Shown here in pieces: positions 28,501-42,200 of a DNA stretch of 64,000 bases. Position 1 is the stretch's first letter. Every line of letters begins with the position of its first letter. The DNA lies in NCBI RefSeq assembly GCF_034702125.1, contig NC_085861.1:56097363-56161362 (forward strand), written 5' to 3'. The position numbers were made by a program, and so were the translations under genes. This DNA comes from Engraulis encrasicolus. Taxonomy: Eukaryota; Chordata; Actinopteri; Clupeiformes; Engraulidae. Under the pieces are notes generated by a model. That model was not told where the DNA came from. It made no database searches and saw only the letters and a list, made by a program, of their open reading frames with translations.

Positions 28501-31500
28501 TGAAAGACAAAAGGCCTGAAACTAATCTGTTTATCCCCTATGGCTGTTCATAACTTAAAAACATGAAAAATGTGGATATGAAAACACTTTTTCACATAAA
28601 TAAAAAAAAATGTGACAACTGTGCAGCATATTACCTTAAAGTCCACTCGAATTTTGTGTGTGGGTTCAGATGAGAGGCCCCTCTCGTATTGATCAAATCC
28701 GTTTGCCAGAGCGGCCAGCACACTAGGGGGGGTTTGCTCCAGAGGGTTCTGTAGAGGGGCGGAGAAAAAAAAGAGAAGGCAAATATATATAAAATATATA
28801 ATGGAAAATTACGGACAATTTCAACATGCAATAGTATCCCTCAGTCGCACTAGCCTTGACATGTCAGTACCCGAGGACACAGCACTGTTTCTTTTTTGGG
28901 GGGCTTTTTATTATTTTTCAGATAGGACAGTGTGAGAGAGACAGGAAATGAGATGGAGAGAGAGAGACGGGGAAGGATTTGCAAATGACCCACACCAGAA
29001 TCAAACCCGGGTTGGTGGTCTAGCAGTGCAGTGCCCAGACATTTGAGCCGCAGCTGGGCCACGCAGCATTTTTTTCCAGAGCTCTTTTTAAGATCTTATC
29101 CTACCAAACTGGGGACATGGTTTGAAGCGTTTGAAACATCCAAATATCATTCAAAATCAGCAGACACCTTATAACCAGGGCTTGACAGTAACTTTTTCGC
29201 TTGCCAGCCACCATGGCTAGTGGTTTTCCCGAGTCACAAGCCATTCAGTTATTCTATTAGACACAAATGTAGTATTGTTTTTTTCTTTATCATGATACTG
29301 TACATCTAATCTCAGAAGATGTGGTGCTAAAGCAAGAAGATGAGTGCACAGCTTTCTACAAGGAATCAAACAATCTAATCAAACAAATAGAAAATCAGTA
29401 TCTGAGCTTTTTCTTGAATTCCAATGAAAACAATTGATACACAAGGGGCAAAGTGCAGAATATAAGATATTCTGATATGTCATACCAGAGAATACCAAGA
29501 CATAAATTACCTGTCAAATTGGCTAGTGACACTAAAATTATTACCAGCTGAGCCAAGTTTTACCAGCATTTGGCCGGTTTGCAGGTGCCAGTGTCAAGCC
29601 CTGCTTACAACAGATAACAGTTTTTGGGATGATGCTGGTATGTTCAAACTTCAAACACTCAATGTAATACTACGTGATGAACAAACAAAAAGAGGAGAGG
29701 GCAACACAAAGTTGATTCAAACAATCACATAGTAGACTAGCTAGGGCCTATCAGGATCACAAATGGTCCTTAAACCATCCATTATATATTTCTTCTGTCT
29801 TCTGTCACATTCTTTACTTTTTCACTTATCATTACCTTTTCCATTTTGCGGCGACTGACAACTCCTCTGAAGTACTCATCTGTAGAGAAAACAAATTGGT
29901 CTCAGAAGCATGTCAAGATTTCAGACAGTAAAGTATGCCAAACCATTCAAAGTAAAGGCCAATTTTGATTGAAGTTGAAATTTAAGTCGGGGTCTAATAA
30001 AACATCTAAAAGAAAAAGATTTAAAAACAGCTGTGTGAGAACAAGGAGATGATTTGAGACCAACATTTTAAATGTTAATGGCTTTGTTATATTACATAGT
30101 GTAGAAAGTGAACAACTCCAATTCCCAAAAAAAGTGTGTCCATTCAGCCAATCAAAATCTAAATGTAACTACTTTTCACACGATTTCTTACATTGTAAGA
30201 TTAACCCCTTTGATAGACATTTCAAAATACAGTGCCCAGCATTAATAATTAAACCCCTTTTAAAAAAGTAACCTTATAAACAATATTTCAGCACCAAAAA
30301 CTCTTCACATTATACATAAACAAGTTTAACACAACAGGAAAGTAGGGTTTTTAATGATTTAGATTGCATATTTTTCTGCTTTAGTGGTGGTGGTGGAGAA
30401 ATAAGTTCACTCCAATGAAAGTCTGAGACAGAAAAACTATGTTAGTAGTTGAACAAGCATTCAATCAGTCTAAGGTCAGTTAACCCATTTTAGCCTGATG
30501 ACTCGTATATGTTGTTTGACCTTTGGTGCCTGGAGCGACATATACGCTGCATTTAGGCTCATGACATTTTATACTTTTTAATAAAAATGTGGGTATGTTA
30601 CAGCTGAATGAACACATTCTAATGCACAATGAGGGTCATAGGGTTTAAATGCAACTCATTTCATGTTTTGAATGTGCATCAGAGGCTGAGATATTCAGGA
30701 TTTTATAGGCTGAGGGCATCTTTCCCACCAAGGGCTTAGGCATTCAGCAGGTCGTTTTTTGCAGGTGCTTTAGGCATCAATGGGTTAAAGGACTCACTAC
30801 ACATTTTTCCATCAGACAACTGGAGAGAAAGTGTTGCGTAGGGAAAACCGTTTCCAACTCCTGATGACAGTTTATTTTGCACCTTGCACACAATGTCCCT
30901 CTTTCCTACATTCTAATCACAGACGATCCATTCTTTTTGGCTAAAATAATGGATACCGGTAACCATCTGGCAAAAAAAAGATTTCATTGTCACACAATTT
31001 AAGTTCACTAGAATTGTTAATGGAAAACCCCCCAGACACATTATATCACTAGAAAAACAATTCCATTTGAGTCAATTGTGATTCAACAAGAAGCATTGGG
31101 GATTTACCAGCATTACGAAGGTCCTTGCGTTTTGGAGTGGACTGGGAACCTGTGACGTCCAGATCAGAGTCATAATCAAGCAGGTCAACGTAAGACCGTG
31201 GCCTGACCTGGCGCCTTGGCTGTTTTCGCACTGAAGGGCTGTCCCCGTCGTCCGCTCCCTCCGCTCCCTCCCCTTCTTCCGTGCTAGAGTGGCCGCTGCA
31301 CTGAGCCACGCGCTTACGCTTGAAGTGCCCTGAAAAGCAAAAGGGGGACATAAGCGATCTGCTATTTCAGCTGCATAGTCTGCATAGCAGATGCTATTTA
31401 AGCTGCATAGTCTCGCTACTGTCAATGCATATAATACAATACCTATTTGTATAACACAATATGACAACGTTGAAGAAGTTGACTCAAAGTACTCTCTCAC

Positions 31501-34500
31501 ACACACACACACACACACGCACACACGCACGCTCGCTCTGGAGGCTGCTGTAGAGTGCCAAGTCACATGAGAAAATGCACGCATGCACGCGCGCACACGC
31601 ACACACACACACACACCATCACCTTGCTCATGTCCCTACGGACATACTTTTTGTCAGTGGCGGAAATGTTTAATTTGGAATCCCAAAAAGTTGCCATCTG
31701 GTCACACTAAAAATAATAATAAATGACAATAATACCTTTATGTGCCTTGATGAGACGCAGCGCCTTCCTTTCCTCGATTTGGTCACACCTCTTCATCCTT
31801 TAAGCATTGCAAATGATTAACAACAACAACAATAATAATAATAACAATAACAATAACTGCATTTGTATAGCACAATGCATGTAAGACATGCAGCTCAATG
31901 CATAACAGTTAGATTAACAACACTAATTACAAGATAACGAAAATAAAAAATGAAAAAAAATAAAAAATAAAATCCACAAGAGATCCGCAAGAATCAGAAA
32001 GTGGATGAAAATAAGACTATTATTTTATACATATCTTTCTGAACTGCTAGCATATTGACGAGCAAAATGTACAAATTGTGTCAAGTTCGGTAGCGATATT
32101 GGTTGGAGCAAGGTAGCACCACTTACACGCAGCACTGCCGTTTAGTGTTGGGCCCGCCAAATTTGGGCTTATCGAGGCAGTTCATACACCTCCCACAGTC
32201 CTCCTCGTGCAGGCAGCCTTTACATGTGCCACAACGCCGGGAACGGAGACCGAAACAGTTGCGGTTTGGTCGTCTGAACTTCAGAGGCTTCTGTTCCGGT
32301 ACATCTGCATTCTCTGGATCTGACAGCGATCCTACTCCTAGTTTTGATTACAATAAATAAAATACATTCAAGTTGCAAAACACTTTAACTTGGTTTAGTA
32401 TAAGCTGACATTTTTTTATTAATGTGTGTAGTAACAATTTAATTAAAGGTGCCCTGTGTGGATGGTGGCCAGAGTAGGTATTGCAACTATGCTGTTCATT
32501 GAAACTTTGCTGCCTAATGCCAAATTTGACCTTTTCATGAATATTTACTTTTTCCTTCTCATGTATGAAATGTGTAATTTTCCCAGTCATAATGAATACA
32601 TATAATTTGATGTTGTTTGGTGTTGTTGATGTTTTGATGACATATTTGTGGAAAGGCTTAACATTATGGGCAGCATGAATTCCGGAAAGATACTGCTAAA
32701 AATATTACACAGTAGACCTTTACTCTTGGAACTTTTATGTACCAAGAAACAGTGAAACATCCTCCTTTCAGTAGTCAATGAAGAACTTTACCTTGCTTCA
32801 CCAGTGAGGGGGAGATGCCTGAGCGTTCGTGTAGAGGCAGCGCACTGAGTCGAGGGATGTCGTCGGATATCATGGCACGCGGCTGTCCCAGAGCCACGGC
32901 GGCAGCGCGACACACGTGCTTAATCCTGGGTCCCGCTCTCGGCACATCCTACGACATGTCAGAGCAGAGGTGACACAAATTAGGCATAAATTAGACTACT
33001 TCTTGAGACCATGAAGAACATCAAAGTCAAAGTCTACAGTTACCAGTCAAAATTGATAAAAGCTTTTTGATGAAGATCATTAAATCTTTCTGCACACTTA
33101 TGCATAATAATCCATCTTGTTTGGTGACTTATGTTACTGGTGTATTGGATGGCTCTCATATTTAACAGGCATCATCTTAATCTTTACATGAATTGAACAC
33201 TTGAATGAGAAAGTACAGTGCTTTTACTATTTAGGATATTGAATCACTAAGTTGATGGAATCAATTTACTCCACCTGCTCTTGTGGGCCGTCTCGCTTGT
33301 CTGATTTGGCAAGTTCCTGACGTTTCCCTCTGCGGCGTTTTATCAGTCCACCACCTTCGTGTGATGCTAGAGAACCTGTAACAAGCTGGATACAATTTTT
33401 ACATGACAAAATGTTAGTATACATCAGTCAGCAATTAGGTAACACTTTCTTTTACAGTACAGTAATTACTATGTCCCATCTGGGTAACAGCAGAGTAACA
33501 TGAAGGGACGAGAAGTGACATGTATCTAAGGGTAAAAGGGGGTAACTTAATAACAAAGTCAACACTAGGTAAAACGCATCAAGAATTGCCATGAAACTAC
33601 TGCAGGGTTTCTGCACATTTTGGATCACCAAATATAAGACTTTTTAAGACAAATATAAGACCTCTGATGATAAAATATAAGACCACCGCTCGGGGTGAGG
33701 CATTGCAATATTGCTAATGTTATTAGTTTGCATTGTTATAATGAAATGTAGGCCTAGTACATAATTATATATAATAAACAATATTATATGACTACTGTGC
33801 TTTTATAGTGTAGCCTAGGGTAAACACAGTGTAAGCAGTAGCAAGGTGTAACTGATCTGTAGGCCTACAGACACCATGCATGCATATGGTCAGTTAACTG
33901 ACAACTGGCATTTAATTGAGGGTCCCACGCATGTTTTGACGGCCTATGGAAAAATCAGATGAATGTTCATCAAATGCCTTTAAATGTGCACATTAAAAAT
34001 GGCTCAACAATTCATCATTTCTGATGGATAAATAGTTGAATGCACTTTGCTATTAGGAGAGAGGACACCTGGTGTCAAAAGGGTTAAATGTATGACTACT
34101 TTTGAGTGCCGTTCCTCCTCCTCCAGCTCGCTTTATCAGAGACGGGTAGCAGAAGCAAGCGTTCTACTTTGAGCTTAGCCTGTCTGTAGTTTGTTGTTCT
34201 CTAGATGGGCGCAAGAAACAGCGCACAACTTGGAAGCGATTTCCAGCATGTCCATAACAAGCATTTAGCGCGTTTACCGTTGCCCATCTGGTTACCGATT
34301 TGGACATTACGCACCTCGCCAGATCATTGGCTTCGTACATATTCTGTTACTCATCCGATTTCGTATTGCCTCGCACTCACTTCCTCATGCTGCCATCATG
34401 TAAACGAAATCATTTTGCATTTGACAGAGGCATCAAATAGCCTGTCATGTATCTAGAGGCGATTTTGAAAGTGTAGGCTATTGTATGAAGGAACAATTAT

Positions 34501-37500
34501 TTTCGAATACGGTCATAATGGACTTTATGAAATGAACCCTTTACATTTAGCAAACGCTTCTACCCAAACGCGAGGGCATGGCTAACATGCTTACGATAGA
34601 CAACATTATAACGACTGATAAGGCTATGCGTCCTCCCGACACAGTTAACATCAAGCTTCATATTCCGACGTTGCTTTGGATAGCAGCTAACCGTTTTATT
34701 TCTTGTCCTCAAGCCACATTACACTGAACGTGCATCTATCTACCCATCTCGATTCACGTTCATATTTTTTCGACCACTTTTTCGACTGTTTCTACTAGAA
34801 CACGCAAGTAGGCTAGACGCTGCGCCCACAGGTCTGCGGCTGCCCCCCGCTGTGTGGCCAGCGGGCTGCGCTGCGCCACAAACACAGATCAGTTTCCTCT
34901 ACTTTTCCGCATCTTGATAAGGGAAGTATGCCGGTTAAATAAGGTTTATAGCGTCAAAAAACAGACCTTTTTCTTACACTCAAGCAACCCAAATGAAATA
35001 TAAGACCTCCCACGTAAATATAATACCACACTTTCAAAAATTGGCGAAATATAATGCTTTATAAGACCTTAAAAAACAAATATTAAAAGTAAGACTTTAT
35101 TAGACTTTTTAAGGATCCGCGGAGACCCTGTACTGTATATTTTCTGGGTAAAAACAGGGTAACAGAGAGAAGCTACCTATTAGACACCATCTGATTTCTA
35201 TCTCGTACCCTGTGGTTACCCAGAAAATACACAGCAACTTGTTTTTCTTGCCTTTGCAATTACCTCCTTTTTACCCGTTTGATACCGTGTAACTTCTCGG
35301 TTACCCCTATTGTCACCTGGAAAGTACTCAGCAATTAGGTACGGTAACTGTACCGTAAAAGAAAGCATTATCAACAATTATACTGCAATTATTTGACCAA
35401 CTTCCACCCACTCAATGAAAACCAGGCAATACAAATTAAGTAAGCTTATGGCTCTAAAACCATCATCAGAGTTATGTCAGAGTCATACACACCCCACTAG
35501 ACTTCAGCTGTTTCTGCTGGTCAATTTTGATGAGCTGGACCTTGGCCTTCTTCAGAAGGTTAAACATCCGCTTGTTTGCACCAGTGAGTCTGAGACGTGA
35601 TGATGTACCCTTGTCGTCAGCATTCAAAGTCTTACTGCCAGCCCGCTGTTCAAACGCATCCTGCTCTTCCTGAGGAATTTTGCTCTCTTCTGATGGTCCA
35701 GGGCTTTCAGCTAAAAATATCAACATCACGTTTAGAATGACATAAAATACATACAGCAAAAAATATTGCCAAACTAATTGCAAAAGGAAGGATATACTGA
35801 CCCAATATGTCTTCTGGAAGTGAATCCATCTCAAAAACGTCATGTGCTCCATATTGCATCGCCAAAAACTTGGAGCCAAGAGCACGTACACTGACAGAAA
35901 CCTTCCGTACCACTCCTGGAGAATCCAGATCCTCTATCTTCAGCTTGGACTTGTCCACTTTGGGAAGGGCAAGAGTAAGACTGCTACCACTTCCACAGTC
36001 CTCTTGTTTGATCTTGTCAAGAGGCAACGCATCTCTGGCTACATTGTCTTTCATCTTTTTCCTTTTCTGAGATTTTGGTCCCTGGTTAAGCTTCTTCAGC
36101 CTTTTAGGTTTCTTGAGGGCTGACATTTTCTTCTTGAGCTTTTGAGATGTTTTATTTTCTGTTCGGGGCAGTGATATAGTGGGTGGTTCACAGTCAATCA
36201 GTGTTTCAAAGTCTTTGGTACCGAGGAACTTTTCATAATCATATTCAAGATTTTTATCAAGTGTGTACACCTCCTCTCCCACTGGCCCCACTGCATGCCA
36301 CTTGAAGCCTGGGTCTCTTAAAAGGGATTTCCTTTTCCCAGTCTTTGGAGACTGTTTTCTTTTGCTTTTATTTTCTGACCTTGCAGTTTTTTGAATGCTT
36401 GGCAATTCTGACTCCAAATCAACATTTAAAGAAGATTCTGTCAAACGTATCTCCTCCTCCTGCTGCTGCTGCTGCTGCTGCTTCTCCTCCACCTCCTTCT
36501 CCTCCTCCTCATACTCCTCCTCTTCCTCCCCATCCATTTGACTTTCGGACTTATCCCCTTTGCCAGATAATTCATTGTTCCTTTTATGCATTTTTGAGTG
36601 CACATTCAACTGGTGCCCCTTCTTTGGAGAACCCCTGCGAGGAAGAACAGACATGCCAGCATCATCCATAAATCGCTTCGGGGTCTTGATCACACGAGAG
36701 GATCGGGCACTAACAACTGGCATTATGAAATGCTTTATATTTTTGAGGCACTTGGATTTGCCGCGATAAATTGACATGGAATCAAATATAGTTTCCTCAA
36801 GCACACTATCCTTCTCTTCACTTTCGATGATGTCATCCTTTTCTTCAGAGCCATCATCAGTGTTCACATACTTCGGGTTGTCAGACAAATTTAGACCCGA
36901 TTTCACTTGTCTTTTCCTGTATTTAGTCTTGAGAACACCAATTAGTTTATTGGAGTGGACTGGGGAAGACGAGGGTAATGGTGAACTGCTTTCACTCCCA
37001 TTTATTGAGGTCTTCTCTTGCATCTTTTTTGGCTTTTGTATTTTCATGCGTCTCCCAATTAAAATCCTACGTCGCCTTTTACCATGTTTTAGTGCCGCTA
37101 TACTGCGTGTTCTTTTTCCTGAATTGCTGCGGCCTGAAGGCTCCATCTCCAAAAACACATCCTCATCTTGAGAGGGCTGCTCTTCAACTTCCTCCTTCAC
37201 TTTAATTTCCTCGCCTGGGACAGAGGGGGACATGCACAAAACAGCCTCTGAAAAAAGTGGTTTGGCACTCGGAACTCCCAATGATGGGTGTGTGATCCCA
37301 CTTGAACTCAAATTTTGGCCTGAAGATTCATTTTGACTGCTTGTCTGTTCAGAAGATTGTTGTGTGGGGAAGTCACAATCGGACTCCTTCACAAGAGGAG
37401 ACGTTTCATTGGGTTCCTCCTTCCGCTTGCTACCCTTTCGTCTGCTTGACGTCCATGGCTTGTGCCTTGCACGTTTCTTTCGGGTGTTACCAGTAGCTGA

Positions 37501-39134
37501 GGTCTGTCTGATGCGTGGAACTGAAGAGTGGTTTTCAATGGTCTCAGTGGATTCTGAAGAATGCTTTGTGGTGAGCTCTTTATCACTCTGCACCTGAGTG
37601 ACCTGGTGAACTGAAAATGACTGCTTTAAACTATTGCATTTCCCTTTTTTGGAAGGGAAGGGTTTGGAAACAACCTTGATCTGAAGTGGTGGGACAACCT
37701 CTTTGCAAGGGGACTCAGCAGCAGGCTCTGGCAGAGTGGTTTCTTGTGCAGGTTGTGTAGAGGGCTCCTGATTGTCGGGATGAGAACTCGAGAGGCATTC
37801 TATTGTACTTTGTACCAATGACTCCTCTTGTTCTTCAGCTTTTACCAGAGTATTTTCAATTCTGGATTCTACTTCAACTGAGGGGGGCTGAACGGGGGAA
37901 ACGACTTTATCCTCTGAAGAATGATGAACAGGTAGAGAATCTTTAATAGAACTCTCCTTGCTTGGAGATTCCATCTCTTGAATCTGACTATTCTTACTTT
38001 TACCCTGCACCAAAGTTAGAGTCCATACAAACTTGCTGCGCCTTTTCTTTGATGAAGACTTGGTATTTCTGACCCTTGTAAGTTTTAGACCAGGGATTCC
38101 CATATCCATGCCATTTTTCAAAAAATCCTTCTCTGAATCCACAGGCCTAGCTTCATTTTCAGCAACAGTGTTTACACTCGGGTTTTTAGACTCTTTGCGG
38201 CATTTCTTTTTTCGTTTATTCTTTTTCTTTTTGGACACTGGTTTGACATAATTTAATGGAGAGTTCTCCAACAACGGTTCTGCCTGGCTATTTGTACCCT
38301 CGTCTTGTTTTGCCAAGTCACATGTTCCAGTGCCCATTTTGTCAGCATTTTCTCCCCCTTTTCTATCCTTTTGCCTTTTGCCTTTTTTCTTCTCAGCAAC
38401 ATTTTCAACATTCACTGAATCTGGCTCGTCATGGCTCTGCTGACGTCCTGACTTCTCTGCTGAATCCAAATCAGCTAGTTTGCTTGCAGAGCGGCCACGG
38501 CGGTTTACTGTGGGTTGCGGAGGTTTTTCCTTCTCTTCCTCTTGCAGTTTCACACCATCACCATCTTTTTTCTTCTTTAATTTAACATGGACATGAGAGA
38601 TTTGAGCATCTTGTATTTTCTTGGATTTTGACGTGAGTTTTGCTCCTTTCATTTTTTGTGCCGACTTTGGAATACTTTCCTTGTTTTTCACCTTAGTTGT
38701 TAGCTTGATGGTGATCCTAGGATGCTGTGCTACCTGCTTCTTTTTCAGATTCTTTTTAGAATCACTTTTTGTCGTAGAGTCATCCTCCTTTTCTGTGTCT
38801 TTTGAAGGATTGGATTGCTGCTTTTTCCGATTTTTTTTAGAATCAGTTTTTGTCGTAGAGTCATCCTCCTTTTCTGTGTCTTTTGAAGAATTTGATTGCT
38901 GTTTTTTCCGATTTTTTTTAGAATCACTTTTCGTAGTAGAATCATCCTTTTCTGCGTCCTTTGAAGAATTGGATTTCTGCGTGGGAATCACATTTTTGAG
39001 TTTCTTGGAGCCTTTTTTTGTAGACGTTGATGTGACATTTCCTGTACAGAGAGTAAATGATAGAAATGTCAACAGTATATACATGAGTTTTTCATCAATG
39101 CACTTCAGTGACTTTTCCGCATTCAAATGGATAT

Positions 39135-39208
<74 letters not shown>

Positions 39209-42200
39209 ATTCAAAATAACTACAATTAAGTTAAGCCAGCTTTGTAGCTCAGGAGAACAGGAGAGAGGGTTGAAAGCATGTTGAGTATACAACTTCAGCG
39301 TTGAAGCTTGCAATTTCACTCACTGGAGCTTCATTTATTTACACAAACTTGAAAACAATGCATGGGTTGCATACACTGTCCAGCAAAAAAAAGTCGCCAA
39401 CAAGGTCACACACAGTAACATCTACGAAGTCAGAAAATGTATTTTAAATTTATTTTTTCATTCATTTTTCGACAAGACCTTGCAATGGTGATGGTAGAGT
39501 CTGCGATGCAAAGCCTTATTCAGTCAAGGATTACTAATAGGGTTATGGTTTCTACTCTGTGTTGGACAATTCATGTGTGAAAATGATGTCTTGTGTTCCC
39601 TGAAACCCACTTTCAAAATGAGCCCAATGAATGTTGGCATTGTAATCTTGGAATATGTGCATCATCAGCAAAGAAAAACTTTGACTGATAAGCCCTCACA
39701 GATAGGGTTTTCATGCCGACCAGAACGGAGCCGATGACTGTGCCCGCACCAGTTACGTTCGGCACTTAAGTGCTTATCTATGCCCGTGTTCATATCGGGC
39801 TCTGAACTTGTTCCGCAAGTGACTGTTACCCAGATGAACTTGCTGATGGCCACATTGTCGTCACAGTTCGCGTTCCAAACTTTCCAGTTTGCGAACGCTA
39901 AGATCTGTGGCATGAACACGACAGCCGGTTCGCGATTAGGTGCAGGAACGGGCACTGGCGCGGTTCTGAGTTGTCCTGCATGAGCCCAAAGAGAACCTTT
40001 GGGATGTGCTGGAGAAGACCTTGCGAAGCATTCAGACTACATGAAAAGGGAATGCTAAACTGAATGGAAATAAATCTTATGACATTGTAGACACTTATTT
40101 AAACAATGGCCCAGCAAACGTGTGCCAAAGCTAGAGGCGTTTCAACAACGTATTAGAGCAGGGGTGGGGACCCTATGTCTCACACGGCTAGGGACACATA
40201 GACGCGAGTTAGGCCAAGCAAACTTCCCCATTCATTTCTATGAGGGAAGCCAATGCAGTCGAACAGGAGCGAAGCGAAATTATTCAAGTTTAATATGCAA
40301 ATGAGGAGCGAATTTCACCTGAGGCGGGCAATCAAATCAACATAACCGTTTCATTCCATTTGATTCGCCGCGATGGCCTGATGACGGCTGAGCTGTCAGA
40401 ATGGAACACTGAATTTCGCTTTTCACCTCGCTCGTTTCGTCTGCTATGTGTCCCTAGCGTGAACGGCCCTTGAGACCGTATTACCTAATGCTACCGGTAT
40501 GCAGATTCACATGAAATATGTACCTAGTGAAGGTGGGGTCTGTTGTAATGGTAGGCGCCTTCAATATAGACCTAAAGTGCAAGGGGAAACCCTGATTTGT
40601 GTTCATAGTACAGCCCAACTTTATAAAATTTGAATTGGCCCCTCGAATAAAAAAGGTTTCTCACCTCTGTATTAGAGTGAGCAACCTTTTTTGGTGGCAA
40701 CTTTTTTGCTGGACAGTGTATCTAATAAATATCAACCTGCATTTTACCCTCACAAACGGCCAACTTGGTGATCGTTTTAGAACAAGGTAGTAAGTCGTTG
40801 TTGAGAGGACCAATCACAGTTGCCACTGTCCACGGTTGTCTGTGAAGCTTCCCAAAGTAGTATCAACTTTTGGGAGGTATATGAGGGGGTGTGCGCCTGT
40901 GAAATGGTTGAGAGCTTCATATTTTAATTTTCTATTTAATCTCATGGGGACTAATGGAGTAATTCATTTCTTATTTTGTTAAGATTTTTTTGCTGTCTTT
41001 TTCACCTTTATTTGATAGGACAGTGTGAGATGGACAGGAAGCAAATTGGGAGAGACGGGGAGGGATTGGCAAAGGACCCGAGCCGGAAATCGAACTCAGG
41101 TCGGCCGTCTGGCAGGCGTGCCCTACCAGTTGGCCAAGGCAGGGCCTAGAGTAATTAATTTCAAAGCTAATAAATAAAATAAATTAATGAATGAATAAAG
41201 AATGAATTAATTAATTTACCGATTCAATTTTGATGCTACAAAAATTCCCCTCAATTCAATAATTCTACGCCTGCATTTTCACACGCACACACACTGTGGT
41301 TGTGTGTGTGGTTCTTGTGAGTGCATTGTAGGCTTGTGTACTGTGGGTAGATTGTGACTTACTTTTACTTTTTACAGGGGTAGGCCTTTTTCCCGATCGT
41401 AGTGGACTTCGATTCTCAGCATCAAACCCTTGAAAATCGTCTCCCTGAAAGAGAACAAAAGATGGCAATCTGTAAATACATTAAGAGGTCACATACAACC
41501 GTTTAAGTTGTTTAGAACAGTCCACAAAATGAATCGATGTTTAGGGTAAATATATTTTCTAGTTTTGTGACACAAATCTTGTGAGATTAGATTCTTGATA
41601 GATTAGATTCTATATTATCCCATTGGGATATTTGCTTTCACATCAGGCAGGTTAATTCCATATGGTTCTCAACCTCAGTCAGATATTTTGTGACTCACAT
41701 CTCATATCCCATCTTTGATGTATGCGGTGACAGGCAGTTGCCTGGACCTTAAAAGGTGCACTGTGTAGGATAGTGGCCAGAATAGATATTGCAACTACAG
41801 GGGTTAGCCAAAATAAAGAGAAGAGAACAGTACTCCACGTTGTGTATTTTATTGCCCGTCAAATGTTTCAGTTTTAACCTTCCTCAGTGACGGCCCGACA
41901 CCGAGGAAGGTTAAGACCGAAACGTCTGACGGGCAATAAAATACACAACGTGGAGTGCTGTCCTGTTCTCGTTATTTTGTATATTTCTTGAGGAATGAGC
42001 ACCCAGTTGCTTTTGAGCTGAGTTGAGCGTGTTACACCTCTTCGTTAACTACAGGGGTTAGACAATGATACTGAAACAACAGGTTGGATGAGGTTTATCC
42101 TTCTTGATGGTATGCAGACATTACCTTCATTGATACTGTGCAGCCTATATATGGCCAAACTGTGCTAAGTAATAAAATAGTATTTACTAGTATGACCAAA

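Noticed and set aside
34205..34456. 83-codon plus-strand frame in intron 4
   Set aside because: Lies within the inner nested transposon; no recognisable domain and no splice context.
38621..39229. Long plus-strand open frame opposite exon 3
   Set aside because: It is antisense to the kmt2b Lys-rich exon; Phe/Ser-rich translation is the expected shadow of Lys/Ser codons, and its end runs into the TG microsatellite.
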